Notes: a model not told the origin generated them from the letters alone. A stretch of DNA of 64,000 bases from Bradyrhizobium sp. WD16 (GCF_024181725.1 NZ_CP028908.1:1178001-1242000), one strand, 5' to 3'. Counted from the first letter of the stretch, positions 28,915-38,075 are shown. A program made the numbers and translations.

Positions 28915-29440
28915 TTTTGTGTCTCGCGACGGGTGCGGGCACCACATCGAGCATGACTCAACGAACGCGAATCACTTCTCGCCGATTCGTCCCTGCTTCG
29001 TTCCTCGACTGTTCGAAAGATTAACGCGACACGGAACATGCGTCGCATTGTGGGACGATGCCGGTAACGCCCATTCATCACAGGCGGACGAGGCACGCGT
29101 TAACCACTGATGAGCGCCACGCGATCAGGCGCCGCTGCCATCTTGTGCTTCTCTCTCGGTGTACGCACCACATCGAGCATGCTGCGCGCTGCGCGAATCG
29201 CATTTCGCTGATTCGGACCCGCTTCGTTCCACCGGTGTTCGAGAAGTTAACGGCACGACGACCGACGTCCTCCGCTGGCACAGTGGTGTTAACGCGTCTC
29301 ACAACACAGATCACACGCCTCATCGCCATCTTGTGTCTGTCTCGCACAGGCAGCACCACATGGCGCACGGCTTCGCCTGCGCGAATCGCTGTTCGCCGAT
29401 TCGGGCCCGGTTCGTTCCACCCGCGTTCTGATCGTTAACG
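28915..29440. repeat. Three diverged tandem non-coding repeats (about 190-225 bases apart)
   Basis: Three copies of one block lie at about 28915-29035, 29142-29255 and 29325-29440. Shared anchors in order are TTGTG followed by a CTCGC-like piece, CACCACATCGAGCATG (degenerate in the third), GCGCGAATCGC, CGATTCG, CTTCGTTCC (28996-29004, 29222-29230, about 29410-29418) and GTTAACG. Spacing is 226 then 188 bases. No credible protein is encoded on either strand. The blocks fill the gap between the Lrp gene and the cobalamin riboswitch. They might be duplicated small RNA genes or regulatory modules; this is not established. Confidence 0.6.
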
Positions 29441-29520
29441 GAGCGAGCACGAACGTCGCATTCCGGCACAACAGGCCGTCGCCTTGACTCCCGTCGTTAA
29501 CAAACCCTAACGTCGATTCG

Positions 29521-29725
29521 ACGGTTCCCTTCGGGGATCAAAAGGGAATGCGGTGGGGACACCACCAGACAAGCTCGCCGCAGGCGAGGTCAGGGTGTCC
29601 GATTCCGCAGCTGCCCCCGCAACTGTCAGCGACGAGCCTGCTGTCCAGCGCCACTGGGAAATTCGGTCCCGGGAAGGCGACATCAGGTGATGACCCGCGA
29701 GCCAGGAGACCTGCCGTCGATCGTG
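29521..29725 (+). ncRNA. Cobalamin riboswitch
   Basis: The sequence shows the class features in order: a GGTTCCC...AAAAGGGAAT P2-P3-type opening (29523-29549), the GCTGCCCCCGCAACTGT core (about 29609-29625), and the B12 box GCCAGGAGACCTGCC (29701-29715). It sits about 110 bases upstream of btuB. Binding of adenosylcobalamin is expected to shut down expression of the uptake genes when B12 is plentiful. Confidence 0.95.
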
Positions 29726-29836
29726 GTCACACGCGGCAATGTCGGTCGGGGAGTACAGGCATTGGTTTCATCGACGCATCCTGCGTCATGAACCTCGGTC
29801 GCGGTGACGTGCCACCGACGTCAACCGAGGCCATTC

Positions 29837-31972
29837 ATGCCCGCCGTCTTTGTTTCCGCAGGGACTCGCCGCACCCGCTGGCTCGCCACCAGCTGTCTTG
29901 TGTCCTGTCTTGCATCCTGCCCTGCAATCCCCGTTCTCATCGCCACCGCGGCCGACGCCCAGCAGGCCACCCCACTGCCGGCGATCACGGTCGCCGCAAG
30001 CCGGCTCGACAGCGCCACCAACACCATCGTCGGCGCCTCGAGCACGGTCATCTCCGCCGCCGAGATCGCACGCTCGCCGGCGCAGTCGCTGCAGGACATC
30101 ATCGCCCAGACCCCCGGCGTGCAGGTGCAGTCCACCTTCGGCATCGCCAACGGCGCCTACACCGCGGTCGACCTGCGTGGCTTCGGCGCCTTCGCCAGCG
30201 CCAACACCCTGGTCCTGATCAACGGCCGCCGCGTCAACGACCTCGACCTCATGGGGGTCGACTTCTCGACCATCCCGCGCGATTCCATCGAACGCATCGA
30301 GATCACCCGCGGCAATTCCGGCGCGGTGCTCTATGGCGACAACGCCGTCGGCGGCGTCATCAACATCGTCACCAAGACCGCCGTCGATGGTCCGCCGGCG
30401 AGCATGAAGGCGGAAGCCGGCACCGGCTCCTTCAACCAGCGCCAGGGCGTGGTCTCCGCCGCCGTCAATCAGGGGCCGTGGTCCTCGTCGGCCTTTGGCA
30501 ATGTCTTTTCATCGGGCGGCTGGCGCACCAACAACGCCATCAACCAGGTCAACGGCGTCGGCGACCTCCGCTACACGACGCCGGACTTCACCGCCTTCCT
30601 GAACCTCGCCGGCGACAACCAGCACATCGGCTTTCCCGGCGGACGCCGGGTCGATCCCACCACCGGAGCCAGCCAGATCGCGACCGATCCGCGCGGCTCC
30701 TCGACACCGTTCGACCATGGCGACAAGCAGGGCATCAATGCCACCGCCGGATTCACCACGACCTTGCGGGACGGCGTCGACCTGATCGTCGACGGCGGTG
30801 TCCGCGTCAAGAAACAGCAATCCGCCTTCTTCGGCGACGTGCCGCTGTCGAGCTTCAACGCGAGCTTCAGCGACAGTCACCTCAGCACCTGGTCGTTGAC
30901 ACCTCGGCTGTCGATCAAATCGGTCCTGTTCGGCCTGCCCTCCACCGTTCTGACCGGGGTCGACTTCCACGACGCGACCTACCATTCCAGCCGCTCGCAA
31001 TATCGCAGCTCCGCACCGGTCCACGTCTATGATCTCGGCCAGCAGACCCTCGCGGCCTATTACCAGCAGACCGTGAGTGTTCTGCCGACCACCGACCTGA
31101 CTTTGGGTGGCCGCATCCAGCGCACCCTGGTGACCGCGCGCGACACGCTCGATCCGACCGCGCCGAATTACTTCGGTGACGCCCAGCAACTGCCGCTCGA
31201 TCAGGCGCAGACCAACACCGCCGTCCTCGGCGGCCTCGAACATCGCTTCAACGAGGTGTTCACCGGCTTCGCCCGCGCTGCCAGCGCCTTCCGCACGCCC
31301 AATGTCGACGAGCGGGTCAGTTCCGGGCCGATGTTCGACGCCTTCTTCAACCCGGTGGCCAACAATTTCGACATCAAGACCCAGACCTCGTATGACGTCG
31401 AGACCGGCCTGCGCGTCAACGCCGGTCGCTTCGAGATGCAATCCAGCGTCTACGACATGGAGCTGACCAACGAGATCCATTACAATCCGGTCAGCTTCTA
31501 CAACTACAACCTCGACCCGACCCGCCGTTACGGCAGCGAGACCAGCGCCAGCTATCGCATCAATGACAGCCTGCAACTACGCGGCGGCTTCACCTATACC
31601 CGCGCCGTGTTCCGCGAAGGCCAATATGCCGGCAGCGACGTGCCGCTGGTGTCGCGCTATTCCGGCAGCGCCGGCGTCAGCTGGGACATCTTCGACAAGT
31701 ATCTGGTGTTCGACGCCACGTTGCGGGCCTGGTCGAGCCGCCGCATGGACAACGATCAGCAGAACCTCCAGCCGAAGATCCCGGCCAATGCCACCGTGGA
31801 CGTCAAGCTGAGCGGGGCCTATGAGCGCTACTTCTGGTCGGCCGGCATCAACAATCTGTTCAACGTCGCCTATTACGACTACGCCATCGCCAGCGCGACG
31901 ACCCGGGGCGTGTTCAACGCCTATCCGCTTCCGGGCCGCACCTATATGGTGAAGGCCGGGGCGACATTCTGA
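29837..31972 (+). CDS. btuB: TonB-dependent vitamin B12 receptor
   Basis: The 711-residue outer-membrane protein has a long N-terminal signal (about residues 1-43, ending in TAADAQQA), a plug domain (LQDIIAQTPGVQVQS, RIEITRGNSGAVLYGDNAVG) and a 22-strand type barrel ending TYMVKAGATF with the terminal phenylalanine. It brings cobalamin or cobinamide through the outer membrane using TonB energy. Placement directly behind a cobalamin riboswitch and before btuCDF-type genes supports the substrate. The start at 29837 follows GAGG; an ATG at 29804 is possible but less likely. Confidence 0.93.
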   Translation: MPAVFVSAGTRRTRWLATSCLVSCLASCPAIPVLIATAADAQQATPLPAITVAASRLDSATNTIVGASSTVISAAEIARSPAQSLQDIIAQTPGVQVQSTFGIANGAYTAVDLRGFGAFASANTLVLINGRRVNDLDLMGVDFSTIPRDSIERIEITRGNSGAVLYGDNAVGGVINIVTKTAVDGPPASMKAEAGTGSFNQRQGVVSAAVNQGPWSSSAFGNVFSSGGWRTNNAINQVNGVGDLRYTTPDFTAFLNLAGDNQHIGFPGGRRVDPTTGASQIATDPRGSSTPFDHGDKQGINATAGFTTTLRDGVDLIVDGGVRVKKQQSAFFGDVPLSSFNASFSDSHLSTWSLTPRLSIKSVLFGLPSTVLTGVDFHDATYHSSRSQYRSSAPVHVYDLGQQTLAAYYQQTVSVLPTTDLTLGGRIQRTLVTARDTLDPTAPNYFGDAQQLPLDQAQTNTAVLGGLEHRFNEVFTGFARAASAFRTPNVDERVSSGPMFDAFFNPVANNFDIKTQTSYDVETGLRVNAGRFEMQSSVYDMELTNEIHYNPVSFYNYNLDPTRRYGSETSASYRINDSLQLRGGFTYTRAVFREGQYAGSDVPLVSRYSGSAGVSWDIFDKYLVFDATLRAWSSRRMDNDQQNLQPKIPANATVDVKLSGAYERYFWSAGINNLFNVAYYDYAIASATTRGVFNAYPLPGRTYMVKAGATF

Positions 31973-32025
31973 AGGAGGCAAGGCAATTTGGCCGAATTCC
32001 TGGCTCAGTCTCTGCATCACGCACA

Positions 32026-32120
32026 TCGTCGTGGCCGGGCATGTCCCGGCCATCGACGTCCTGCCTTGATCAATCGCTGCAAAGGCATCGATGCCCGGCA
32101 TCAGGCCGGACATGACGAAA
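32026..32120. repeat. REP-like palindromic element
   Basis: GGCCGGG-CATGT-CCCGGCC (32033-32051), flanked by GTCGT and ATCGAC, forms a strong hairpin, followed by a second partial arm set (GCCCGGCATCAGGCCGGAC). It lies between btuB and btuC and could attenuate or stabilise the transcript. Such elements are dispersed in related genomes. Confidence 0.6.
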
Positions 32121-32154
32121 GTGGTCTAAAGATCACCTTGGCCCCCACCCTCCC

Positions 32155-33168
32155 ATGACCACCCGCCTCTCGCCGCTCACCGCCAGCCTCCTGCTCGCCA
32201 CGCTCGCGACCACCCTTGCGATCGTCTCGCTTGGCATCGGTCCGGTGCGGCTATCGCCGGAGGCCGTTCTCGCCGGGCTGCTCGGCGACGGCAGCGACAT
32301 CAAGGCGATCATCGTCCGCGAGATCCGCCTGCCGCGCACCATCCTCGCGCTCGCCATCGGCGGCATGCTCGGCCTCGCCGGCGCGGCGCTGCAGGGCCTG
32401 CTGCGCAATCCGCTGGCCTCGCCCTCGCTGTTCGGCGCACCGCAATCGGCGGCTTTCGGCGCCGTGCTGATGATCGCGCTCGGCCTTGCCGACGTGCGCT
32501 CCTTCACGCTGCCGCTCGCCGCCATTGCCATGGCCTTCGTCTCGGTCTTCGTGCTGCTGGCGATCGCCGGCCGCAATGCCGGCCTCCTGCTCCTGATCCT
32601 TGCCGGGCTGGCGATCTCGAGCTTCGCCGGCGCCCTCACCGCGCTGGTGATGAACCTGTCGCCGAATCCCTTCGCCGCGCTGGAGATCGCCTTCTGGCTG
32701 CTCGGCTCGCTCGACGACCGCAGCTTCCAGCATGTCGCCATGGCGCTGCCGTTCATGGTGGCCGGCAGCATCGTGCTGATGCGCCGGCGCCATGCCTATC
32801 GGGTGCTGAGCCTCGGCGAGGAGGCGGCGCAGTCGCTCGGCATCGACGTGGCGCGGCTGCGGCTCGAGACGATCATCGGCGTCGCCCTAGGCGTCGGCGG
32901 CGCCGTGGCGGTCGCCGGCACCATCGGCTTTGTCGGGCTTGTCGCCCCGCATCTGGTGCGGCCGCTGATCGGCGCAGATCCAGGACGCCTGATGCTGCCT
33001 TCGGCGCTCGCCGGCGCCTGCCTGCTCGTCGCCTCCGACATCGCCGTGCGGCTGATTCCCGCGACCAGCGATCTCAAGGTCGGGGTGCTGACCGCGATCA
33101 TCGGCGTACCGTTCTTCCTCTGGCTGATCGTACGCGAACGCCGCGCCCTGTCCGGGAGCGCCGCATGA
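32155..33168 (+). CDS. btuC: FecCD/BtuC-type ABC transporter permease
   Basis: The 337-residue membrane protein has the 10-span FecCD fold with the family motif LRLPRTILA, GAALQGLLRNPLASP near the N-terminal third, and GFVGLVAPHLVRPLIGADP in the second half. It is the inner-membrane channel of a corrinoid or siderophore importer. It overlaps the ATPase gene by four bases (ATGA at 33165-33168). Neighbours with cobalamin functions on both sides make corrinoid the likely cargo. Confidence 0.92.
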   Translation: MTTRLSPLTASLLLATLATTLAIVSLGIGPVRLSPEAVLAGLLGDGSDIKAIIVREIRLPRTILALAIGGMLGLAGAALQGLLRNPLASPSLFGAPQSAAFGAVLMIALGLADVRSFTLPLAAIAMAFVSVFVLLAIAGRNAGLLLLILAGLAISSFAGALTALVMNLSPNPFAALEIAFWLLGSLDDRSFQHVAMALPFMVAGSIVLMRRRHAYRVLSLGEEAAQSLGIDVARLRLETIIGVALGVGGAVAVAGTIGFVGLVAPHLVRPLIGADPGRLMLPSALAGACLLVASDIAVRLIPATSDLKVGVLTAIIGVPFFLWLIVRERRALSGSAA

Positions 33169-33962
33169 CCGACGCCTTTCTCGTCGTCGAGCATCTTTGC
33201 ATCGCGCTCGCCGGCCGGCCGGTGCTCGACGACATCTCCTTCGCACTGCCGCAGCGCGGTCTCGTCGCCCTCGTCGGCCCCAACGGCGCCGGCAAGACGA
33301 CCCTGCTCCGCGCCCTCGCCCGGCTTCTGACGCCGCGCGACGAGATGCGCGGCGCGATCCGGTTCGACGGCCGCGATCTTGCCGCCATGCCGCTCGCCGA
33401 GCGGGCGCTTCGCATCGCCTACCTGCCCCAGGGGCACCAGGTCCACTGGCCGCTGCCGGCGCGCGACGTGGTGGCGCTCGGCCGCACGCCCCACGGCGCC
33501 ACTGATCCGTCGCGGCTCGTCAAGGCCGATGCCGCAGCGGTGGACCGCGCCATCGCCGCGGCCGAGGTCGCGGCCTTTGCCGACCGGCCGGTGACCGAAC
33601 TCTCGGGCGGCGAGCGCAGCCGCGTGGCGCTCGCCCGCGTGCTGGCGGCCGAAGCCGGGGTGATCCTCGCCGACGAGCCGATCGCCTCGCTCGACCCGCG
33701 CTGGCAGATCGAGGTGATGAGCGTGCTGGCGCGCGTCGCCCGCGTCGATAGTCTCGTGGTGGTGGTGACGCACGATCTCGGCCTTGCCGCGCGCTTCGCC
33801 GATCGCGTGCTGGTGCTCGATCACGGCCGGCTCGCCGCCAGCGGCCCGGCCGAAACTGCGCTCAATGACGCGACGCTGCGCCAGGTGTTCAACATCGAGG
33901 TGTTTCGTGGCGCGCGCGACGGCGCTGCGGTCATCGTGCCCTGGGCGGGATCGAAGCCGTGA
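33165..33962 (+). CDS. btuD: ABC transporter ATP-binding protein, BtuD/FecE type
   Basis: A 265-residue ATPase with Walker A GPNGAGKTTLL, signature LSGGERSRVALAR and Walker B VILADEPIASLDP. It powers the BtuC-like permease. Four-base overlaps at both ends (ATGA with btuC, GTGA with btuF) show a tightly coupled operon. Length and motifs are normal. Confidence 0.93.
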   Translation: MTDAFLVVEHLCIALAGRPVLDDISFALPQRGLVALVGPNGAGKTTLLRALARLLTPRDEMRGAIRFDGRDLAAMPLAERALRIAYLPQGHQVHWPLPARDVVALGRTPHGATDPSRLVKADAAAVDRAIAAAEVAAFADRPVTELSGGERSRVALARVLAAEAGVILADEPIASLDPRWQIEVMSVLARVARVDSLVVVVTHDLGLAARFADRVLVLDHGRLAASGPAETALNDATLRQVFNIEVFRGARDGAAVIVPWAGSKP

Positions 33963-34813
33963 GGACGGCCTGGCGCGCAACCCTTGGCTCCGTCCTTGTG
34001 CTGGCCGCGCTCATCGCGCCATCCACTGCGGCGGAGGCGCCTCGCCGCGTCGTCTCGATCAATCTATGCACCGACCAGCTTTTGCTGGCGCTCGCCGATC
34101 CGTCCCAGATCGCCGGGCTCGGCCCCTATGCGCGCGATCCCGAACGCTCGTTCTTTGCCGCGCGCGCAATGCCCTTTCCGTCGCTGTCGGGCAAGGCCGA
34201 AGACGTGCTGGTGCGGCATCCCGATCTCGTGCTCGCCGGGCGTTTCACCAGGCGCGAGACGCGCGACCTCCTTGCCGCCAAGGGACTGACACTGATGACC
34301 CTGGCGCCGGCGCGCTCCATCGCCGAGACCGAGGCGCATATCCGCATGATCGGCGACGCCCTTGGTCATCCCGAGCGGGCGGCGGCCGAGATCGCGCACA
34401 TCGAGGCGGCGCTGGCCCGCGCCCGCGCTGCCGCGGCCAAGCGGCCATTGCGCGTGCTCGGCGTCTCGCGCCGCGGCTGGATCAGCGGCACCGACAGCCT
34501 CAGCGCTTCGCTGCTATCGGCGGTCGGCCTCGCCAACGCGGCGCGCGATCTCGGCATCGGCACCGGCGGTTTCGCTTCGCTGGAGCAGATCGTCGCGGCC
34601 GGGCCCGATCTGCTGCTGATGGAGGAACACACCACCGCGGCGGAGGACCAGGGCCAGGCCTTCCTGCTGCATCCGGCCTTGATGCGGCTCTATCCGCCGG
34701 ACAAGCGCATCCTGCTGCCGGAGCGGCTGATCACCTGCGGCGGCCCGATGCTGGCCGAGGCGATCGACCGGCTGACGACAGAACTGAAGCGGGTGGAAGG
34801 GCAGGAGAAATAG
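33959..34813 (+). CDS. btuF: Periplasmic corrinoid-binding protein, BtuF-like
   Basis: The 284-residue product begins with a signal peptide (TLGSVLVLAALIAPSTAAEA) followed by the BtuF-type core RRVVSINLCTDQLLLAL and IAGLGPYARD. The start codon is GTG, overlapping the btuD stop. It completes the receptor-permease-ATPase-binding protein set for B12 or cobinamide uptake. A siderophore-binding role is formally possible for the family, but the riboswitch and cob genes argue for corrinoids. Confidence 0.9.
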   Translation: MRTAWRATLGSVLVLAALIAPSTAAEAPRRVVSINLCTDQLLLALADPSQIAGLGPYARDPERSFFAARAMPFPSLSGKAEDVLVRHPDLVLAGRFTRRETRDLLAAKGLTLMTLAPARSIAETEAHIRMIGDALGHPERAAAEIAHIEAALARARAAAAKRPLRVLGVSRRGWISGTDSLSASLLSAVGLANAARDLGIGTGGFASLEQIVAAGPDLLLMEEHTTAAEDQGQAFLLHPALMRLYPPDKRILLPERLITCGGPMLAEAIDRLTTELKRVEGQEK

Positions 34814-34823
34814 GGTCTTTCGT

Positions 34824-34860
34824 CATCCTGAGGCGCGAGCGAAGCCAGCCTCGAAGGATG
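34824..34860. repeat. REP-like palindrome after btuF
   Basis: CATCCTGAGGC...GCCTCGAAGGATG forms a near-perfect hairpin in the gap between convergent btuF and cobU. It resembles a dispersed rhizobial palindrome and may serve as a bidirectional transcript end; a partial version occurs at about 45730-45760. Confidence 0.6.
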
Positions 34861-34898
34861 GCGCGGGGACAGCTTTCACTGCCGGCCACCACACGCTC

Positions 34899-35420
34899 CT
34901 ACATCACCCCGCCCTTCAGCCATAGCGGCAGGCCGGCGGCGATGAAGGCGACGCGGACCGCCACCTCGGCGACGGCCTGGTTGAGCCGGCCCTGGGCGTC
35001 GCGGAAGGCGCGCCCGAGCGACGTTTCGGGCACGAGGCCAAGACCGACCTCGTTGGAGACCAGCACGATGTCGCCGGGCGCCTGGCGCAGCACCGCAACC
35101 AGCCGCGCCGTCTCGTCGTCGACCTCCCTGCCGGCGTGCATCAGATTCGACAGCCACAGCGTAAGACAATCGACCAGCAGCGCGCTGTCGGCAGCGGCAT
35201 TGTGTGCGACGGTCTCGCCCAGCGCCAGCGGTGCCTCGATCGTCTGCCAAACGGCTGGGCGCCGCGCCCGATGATGGGCGATGCGTTCCGCCATTTCGGT
35301 ATCGCCCGCCGTCGCGGTGGCGAGATAGATCCGCCGCGTCGCGGTGCTCTCGGCGATCAGTCTTTCGGCGAAATTCGACTTGCCCGAACGGGCGCCGCCG
35401 AGCACGAGCGTAACCGTCAT
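34899..35420 (-). CDS. cobU: Adenosylcobinamide kinase/adenosylcobinamide-phosphate guanylyltransferase
   Basis: The 173-residue bifunctional enzyme has the P-loop GGARSGKSN at its N-terminus, IYLATATAGDTEM and the VSNEVGLGLVPE motif. It phosphorylates adenosylcobinamide and adds GMP, a step in building the nucleotide loop of B12. It is the last gene of a cobS-cobC-cobU operon, with a four-base overlap with the upstream phosphatase gene. Also called CobP in alphaproteobacteria. Confidence 0.95.
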   Translation of the reverse strand: MTVTLVLGGARSGKSNFAERLIAESTATRRIYLATATAGDTEMAERIAHHRARRPAVWQTIEAPLALGETVAHNAAADSALLVDCLTLWLSNLMHAGREVDDETARLVAVLRQAPGDIVLVSNEVGLGLVPETSLGRAFRDAQGRLNQAVAEVAVRVAFIAAGLPLWLKGGVM

Positions 35421-35995
35421 GTTGGCGCTCCCACGCGCTGATTGACCCCACTGATCCGCCAGTTGCCGGCGAGGCGGTCGATGCGCGTCAGTGACAAGGG
35501 ATCGACGACAAAACGCAGCGCCGCGGCGGGATCGAGATCGAGCGCCACCGCGAGCGCGGCCCGCACGGTGCCCGAATGCACCACCAGCACGACGTCGCCG
35601 ATCGGCACCGCACCGAGCCCGGCGCGCACCCGGGCGATCTGGCCGACGAAACTTTCGCCGCCGGGCGGCGCATTGGTGGCGGCGGCCGCCCAGAACGCGC
35701 GATAGGTTTCGCCGCCCTCCGCCTCCAGATCACGATGGCGTCGCCCGGTCCAGGCGCCGAAATCCTGTTCGCGAAAGGCCGGTTCGGGGATCGCCGCGAG
35801 TCCGAGCGCCGCGGCCGTATCGCGGGTGCGCCGGGCCGGGCTGGCGAAGCTCGGCGCGCCGGCCGGCAGCATGGCGGCCAGCGCCGCGAACGCAGCCATG
35901 TCACTGACGTCGGCCGGTGCATCCGGCGCGTGGATGATGCCGCGGCCGCCGGCTACCGGAGCATGACGGATCAGCCACAAGCGACTCTCGCTCAT
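35417..35995 (-). CDS. cobC: Histidine phosphatase family protein, CobC-like
   Basis: The 192-residue protein belongs to the phosphoglycerate-mutase-like phosphatases: catalytic histidine in WLIRHAPVAGG and a second histidine in VVLVVHSGTVRAAL. The first motif has Ala rather than the common Gly after RH. Located between cobS and cobU with four-base overlaps at both ends, it is best read as alpha-ribazole phosphatase (CobC), which removes the 5'-phosphate from alpha-ribazole phosphate or cobalamin phosphate. Confidence 0.85.
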   Translation of the reverse strand: MSESRLWLIRHAPVAGGRGIIHAPDAPADVSDMAAFAALAAMLPAGAPSFASPARRTRDTAAALGLAAIPEPAFREQDFGAWTGRRHRDLEAEGGETYRAFWAAAATNAPPGGESFVGQIARVRAGLGAVPIGDVVLVVHSGTVRAALAVALDLDPAAALRFVVDPLSLTRIDRLAGNWRISGVNQRVGAPT

Positions 35996-36738
35996 GACAG
36001 CCTCGCCGCCACGACCAGCAGCACCAGGATCTCCGCCACCTGTTCAGCGCCGCCGAGCACGTCGCCGGTGACGCCGCCGATCTGCCATCTGGCGACGGCG
36101 CCCATGACCGCAACGCCGAGGCCCGCGACGATGACGGCCAGCAAGGCTGTGGCGAACGGCAGCATGAGCAGCGCGATGACGACGCCGAACAGCGCGGCGA
36201 GCGCGACGCTGCCTTGACCGGGCCGGCCGGCGGTCGCGGCAAGGCCATCCTGGCGTGCCGAAGGCAGCGCCAGGGCGAGGGCCGGAATCGCGGCCCGCCC
36301 CAGTGCGTGGGCGGCGACCAGAGCGCCGATCAACGCGCCCGACGGCAGCGCCGCCAGCACCGCTGCCCTGGCGCCGAAACTCGTGAGCAGGGCAAGGCCG
36401 CCATAGGTGCCGAGCCGGCTGTCGCGCATGATGGCGAGCTTGGCCTCGCGGTCGCGGCCGCCGCCGAAGCCGTCGCAGACGTCGGCGAAGCCGTCCTCAT
36501 GCAGGGCACCGGTGAGCAGAGCGGTGGCGCCGAGGGCCAGCACGGCGCTGGCGAGCGGCGGCACCGAGAGCCGCAACAAGGCGAGTTGCACCAGCGCGGC
36601 AACAAGGCCGATGGCGGCGCCGACTACAGGCAGCACCCGCATCGCCCTCGCCATGTTGACAGCCTGCGCCGAATGCGGAATGGGCAGACGGGTCGCAAAG
36701 GTGATGGCGGTCCAGAGATCGTCGAGCCAGGCGGTCAT
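35992..36738 (-). CDS. cobS: Adenosylcobinamide-GDP ribazoletransferase (cobalamin synthase)
   Basis: The 248-residue integral membrane protein has the CobS signature GALHEDGFADVCDGFGGGRD and multiple hydrophobic spans. It joins adenosylcobinamide-GDP to alpha-ribazole. The start is ATG 36738 (MTAWLDDLW) or ATG 36756; neither has a strong ribosome site. It heads the cobS-cobC-cobU operon and is divergent from cobT 59 bases away, so both halves of nucleotide-loop assembly share one control region. Confidence 0.93.
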   Translation of the reverse strand: MTAWLDDLWTAITFATRLPIPHSAQAVNMARAMRVLPVVGAAIGLVAALVQLALLRLSVPPLASAVLALGATALLTGALHEDGFADVCDGFGGGRDREAKLAIMRDSRLGTYGGLALLTSFGARAAVLAALPSGALIGALVAAHALGRAAIPALALALPSARQDGLAATAGRPGQGSVALAALFGVVIALLMLPFATALLAVIVAGLGVAVMGAVARWQIGGVTGDVLGGAEQVAEILVLLVVAARLS

Positions 36739-36797
36739 GCCGAACCATTCGCCCAAATCGGCGCCGCGCGCCAGTCGTGATTTTCAGGATCCTGGAC

Positions 36798-37811
36798 ATG
36801 GAATTCGACAGCCTCGATGCCATTCGCGCGGTTTGCCGCGACCTGCCGCAGGGTAACGCCAAGGCGCAGGCCGCCGCCGAAATGCGCGAGGGCCAGCTCA
36901 CCAAGCCGCCGGGCAGTCTCGGCGAACTGGAAGCCCTCGCCGCCTGGCTGGCGCTGTGGCAGGGCCGCGCGGAGCCCCGCCTCGACAACGTCACCATCGC
37001 GGTCTTCGCCGGCAATCACGGCGTCGCCGCGCGCGGCGTCTCGGCCTTTCCAGCCGACGTGACCGCGCAGATGGTGCAGAATTTTGCCCATGGCGGCGCC
37101 GCCATCAACCAGTTGGCCAAAGCCGCCGGCGCCGAGCTGAAGGTGACGCCGCTGTCGCTCGAGACATCGACCGCGGACTTCACCGCCGAGCCCGCCATGA
37201 GCGAGGGCGACTTCCTCTCCTGCGTCAACCAGGGCGCCGCAACCGTCGCGCTCGCCTGCGACCTGCTGGTGGTCGGCGAAATGGGCATCGGCAATACCTG
37301 CGTCGCCGCAGCGCTGTGCGCGGCGCTGCTCGGCGGCGGTGCGGCGCACTGGACCGGCCGGGGCACCGGCGTCGACGACGCCGGGCTGGCGCGCAAGCAG
37401 ACGGCGATCGAGCTGGGCCTGGCCCGCCATCGCGACGTCCTTGCCGATCCCTTGAGCGTCGCCCGCGCCCTCGGCGGCCGCGAGCTCGCCGCCATTTTCG
37501 GCGCAGTTCTGGCCGCGCGGCTGCGCCGCGTCCCGGTTCTGCTCGACGGTTTCGTCACCGCCGCGGCGGTGCTGCCGCTGGCGAAGCTGGCGCCGGACGC
37601 CCTCGGCCATTGCCGCGCTGGCCATGTCTCAGCCGAAGCCGGCCACCGCCTGCTGCTGCGGGAATTGGGATTGAAGCCGCTGCTCGATCTCGGCCTGCGG
37701 CTCGGCGAAGCCTCCGGCGCGGCGCTGGCGATCCCGCTGCTCCGCGGCGCCCTCGCCTGCCACGCCGGCATGGCGACGTTCGCCGAGGCCGGGGTCAGCG
37801 ACAAGAACTGA
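36798..37811 (+). CDS. cobT: Nicotinate-nucleotide-dimethylbenzimidazole phosphoribosyltransferase
   Basis: The 337-residue enzyme makes alpha-ribazole phosphate from nicotinate mononucleotide and dimethylbenzimidazole. Visible motifs are TKPPGSLGELEALA near the N-terminus, VFAGNHGVAARGVSAFP, GEMGIGNTCVAAAL and the C-terminal GRLG-like GLRLGEASGAALA region. The ATG at 36798 follows AGGA at 8 bases; a GTG at 36777 is less likely. Together with cobS, cobU and cobC this completes salvage of imported cobinamide. Confidence 0.95.
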   Translation: MEFDSLDAIRAVCRDLPQGNAKAQAAAEMREGQLTKPPGSLGELEALAAWLALWQGRAEPRLDNVTIAVFAGNHGVAARGVSAFPADVTAQMVQNFAHGGAAINQLAKAAGAELKVTPLSLETSTADFTAEPAMSEGDFLSCVNQGAATVALACDLLVVGEMGIGNTCVAAALCAALLGGGAAHWTGRGTGVDDAGLARKQTAIELGLARHRDVLADPLSVARALGGRELAAIFGAVLAARLRRVPVLLDGFVTAAAVLPLAKLAPDALGHCRAGHVSAEAGHRLLLRELGLKPLLDLGLRLGEASGAALAIPLLRGALACHAGMATFAEAGVSDKN

Positions 37812-37823
37812 CACCCGCACTTC

Positions 37824-38075
37824 CTACTTGGCGACGAGCTTCGCGGCCAGATAGGCGGCGGCGCGATCGAGCGTGACGAGCTTGGGATAGTCGATCTCGG
37901 GGATGTCGATGCCGAGGCGACGGGTGAGCGCGGTGACGAAATTGAGAAAATCGATCGAATCGATGTCAAGTGCATCACGCAGGTCGGCACCGGCATCGAT
38001 CGATGCCGGATCGGCCTCCGGCGCGATCTTGCCGAGCTCTTCGATCACCAGCTTGCGAATTTCAAGGTCGTTCAT
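37824..38075 (-). CDS. Acyl carrier protein
   Basis: The 83-residue acidic protein has the phosphopantetheine attachment motif DIDSIDF with Ser40. Most housekeeping ACPs read DSLD, so this is a specialised paralogue. Its start overlaps the E2 gene stop by four bases (ATGA), making it the last gene of the acyl-CoA ligase-E1-E2 operon. The pairing suggests that an acyl or branched-acyl group made by the dehydrogenase complex is loaded on this ACP, but the chemistry is inferred. Confidence 0.9.
   Translation of the reverse strand: MNDLEIRKLVIEELGKIAPEADPASIDAGADLRDALDIDSIDFLNFVTALTRRLGIDIPEIDYPKLVTLDRAAAYLAAKLVAK

Noticed and set aside
28915-29440. Short open frames of 60-130 codons in the tandem-repeat region
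   Set aside because: They fall in different frames in each copy, lack ribosome sites, and look like chance frames in repeated non-coding DNA.
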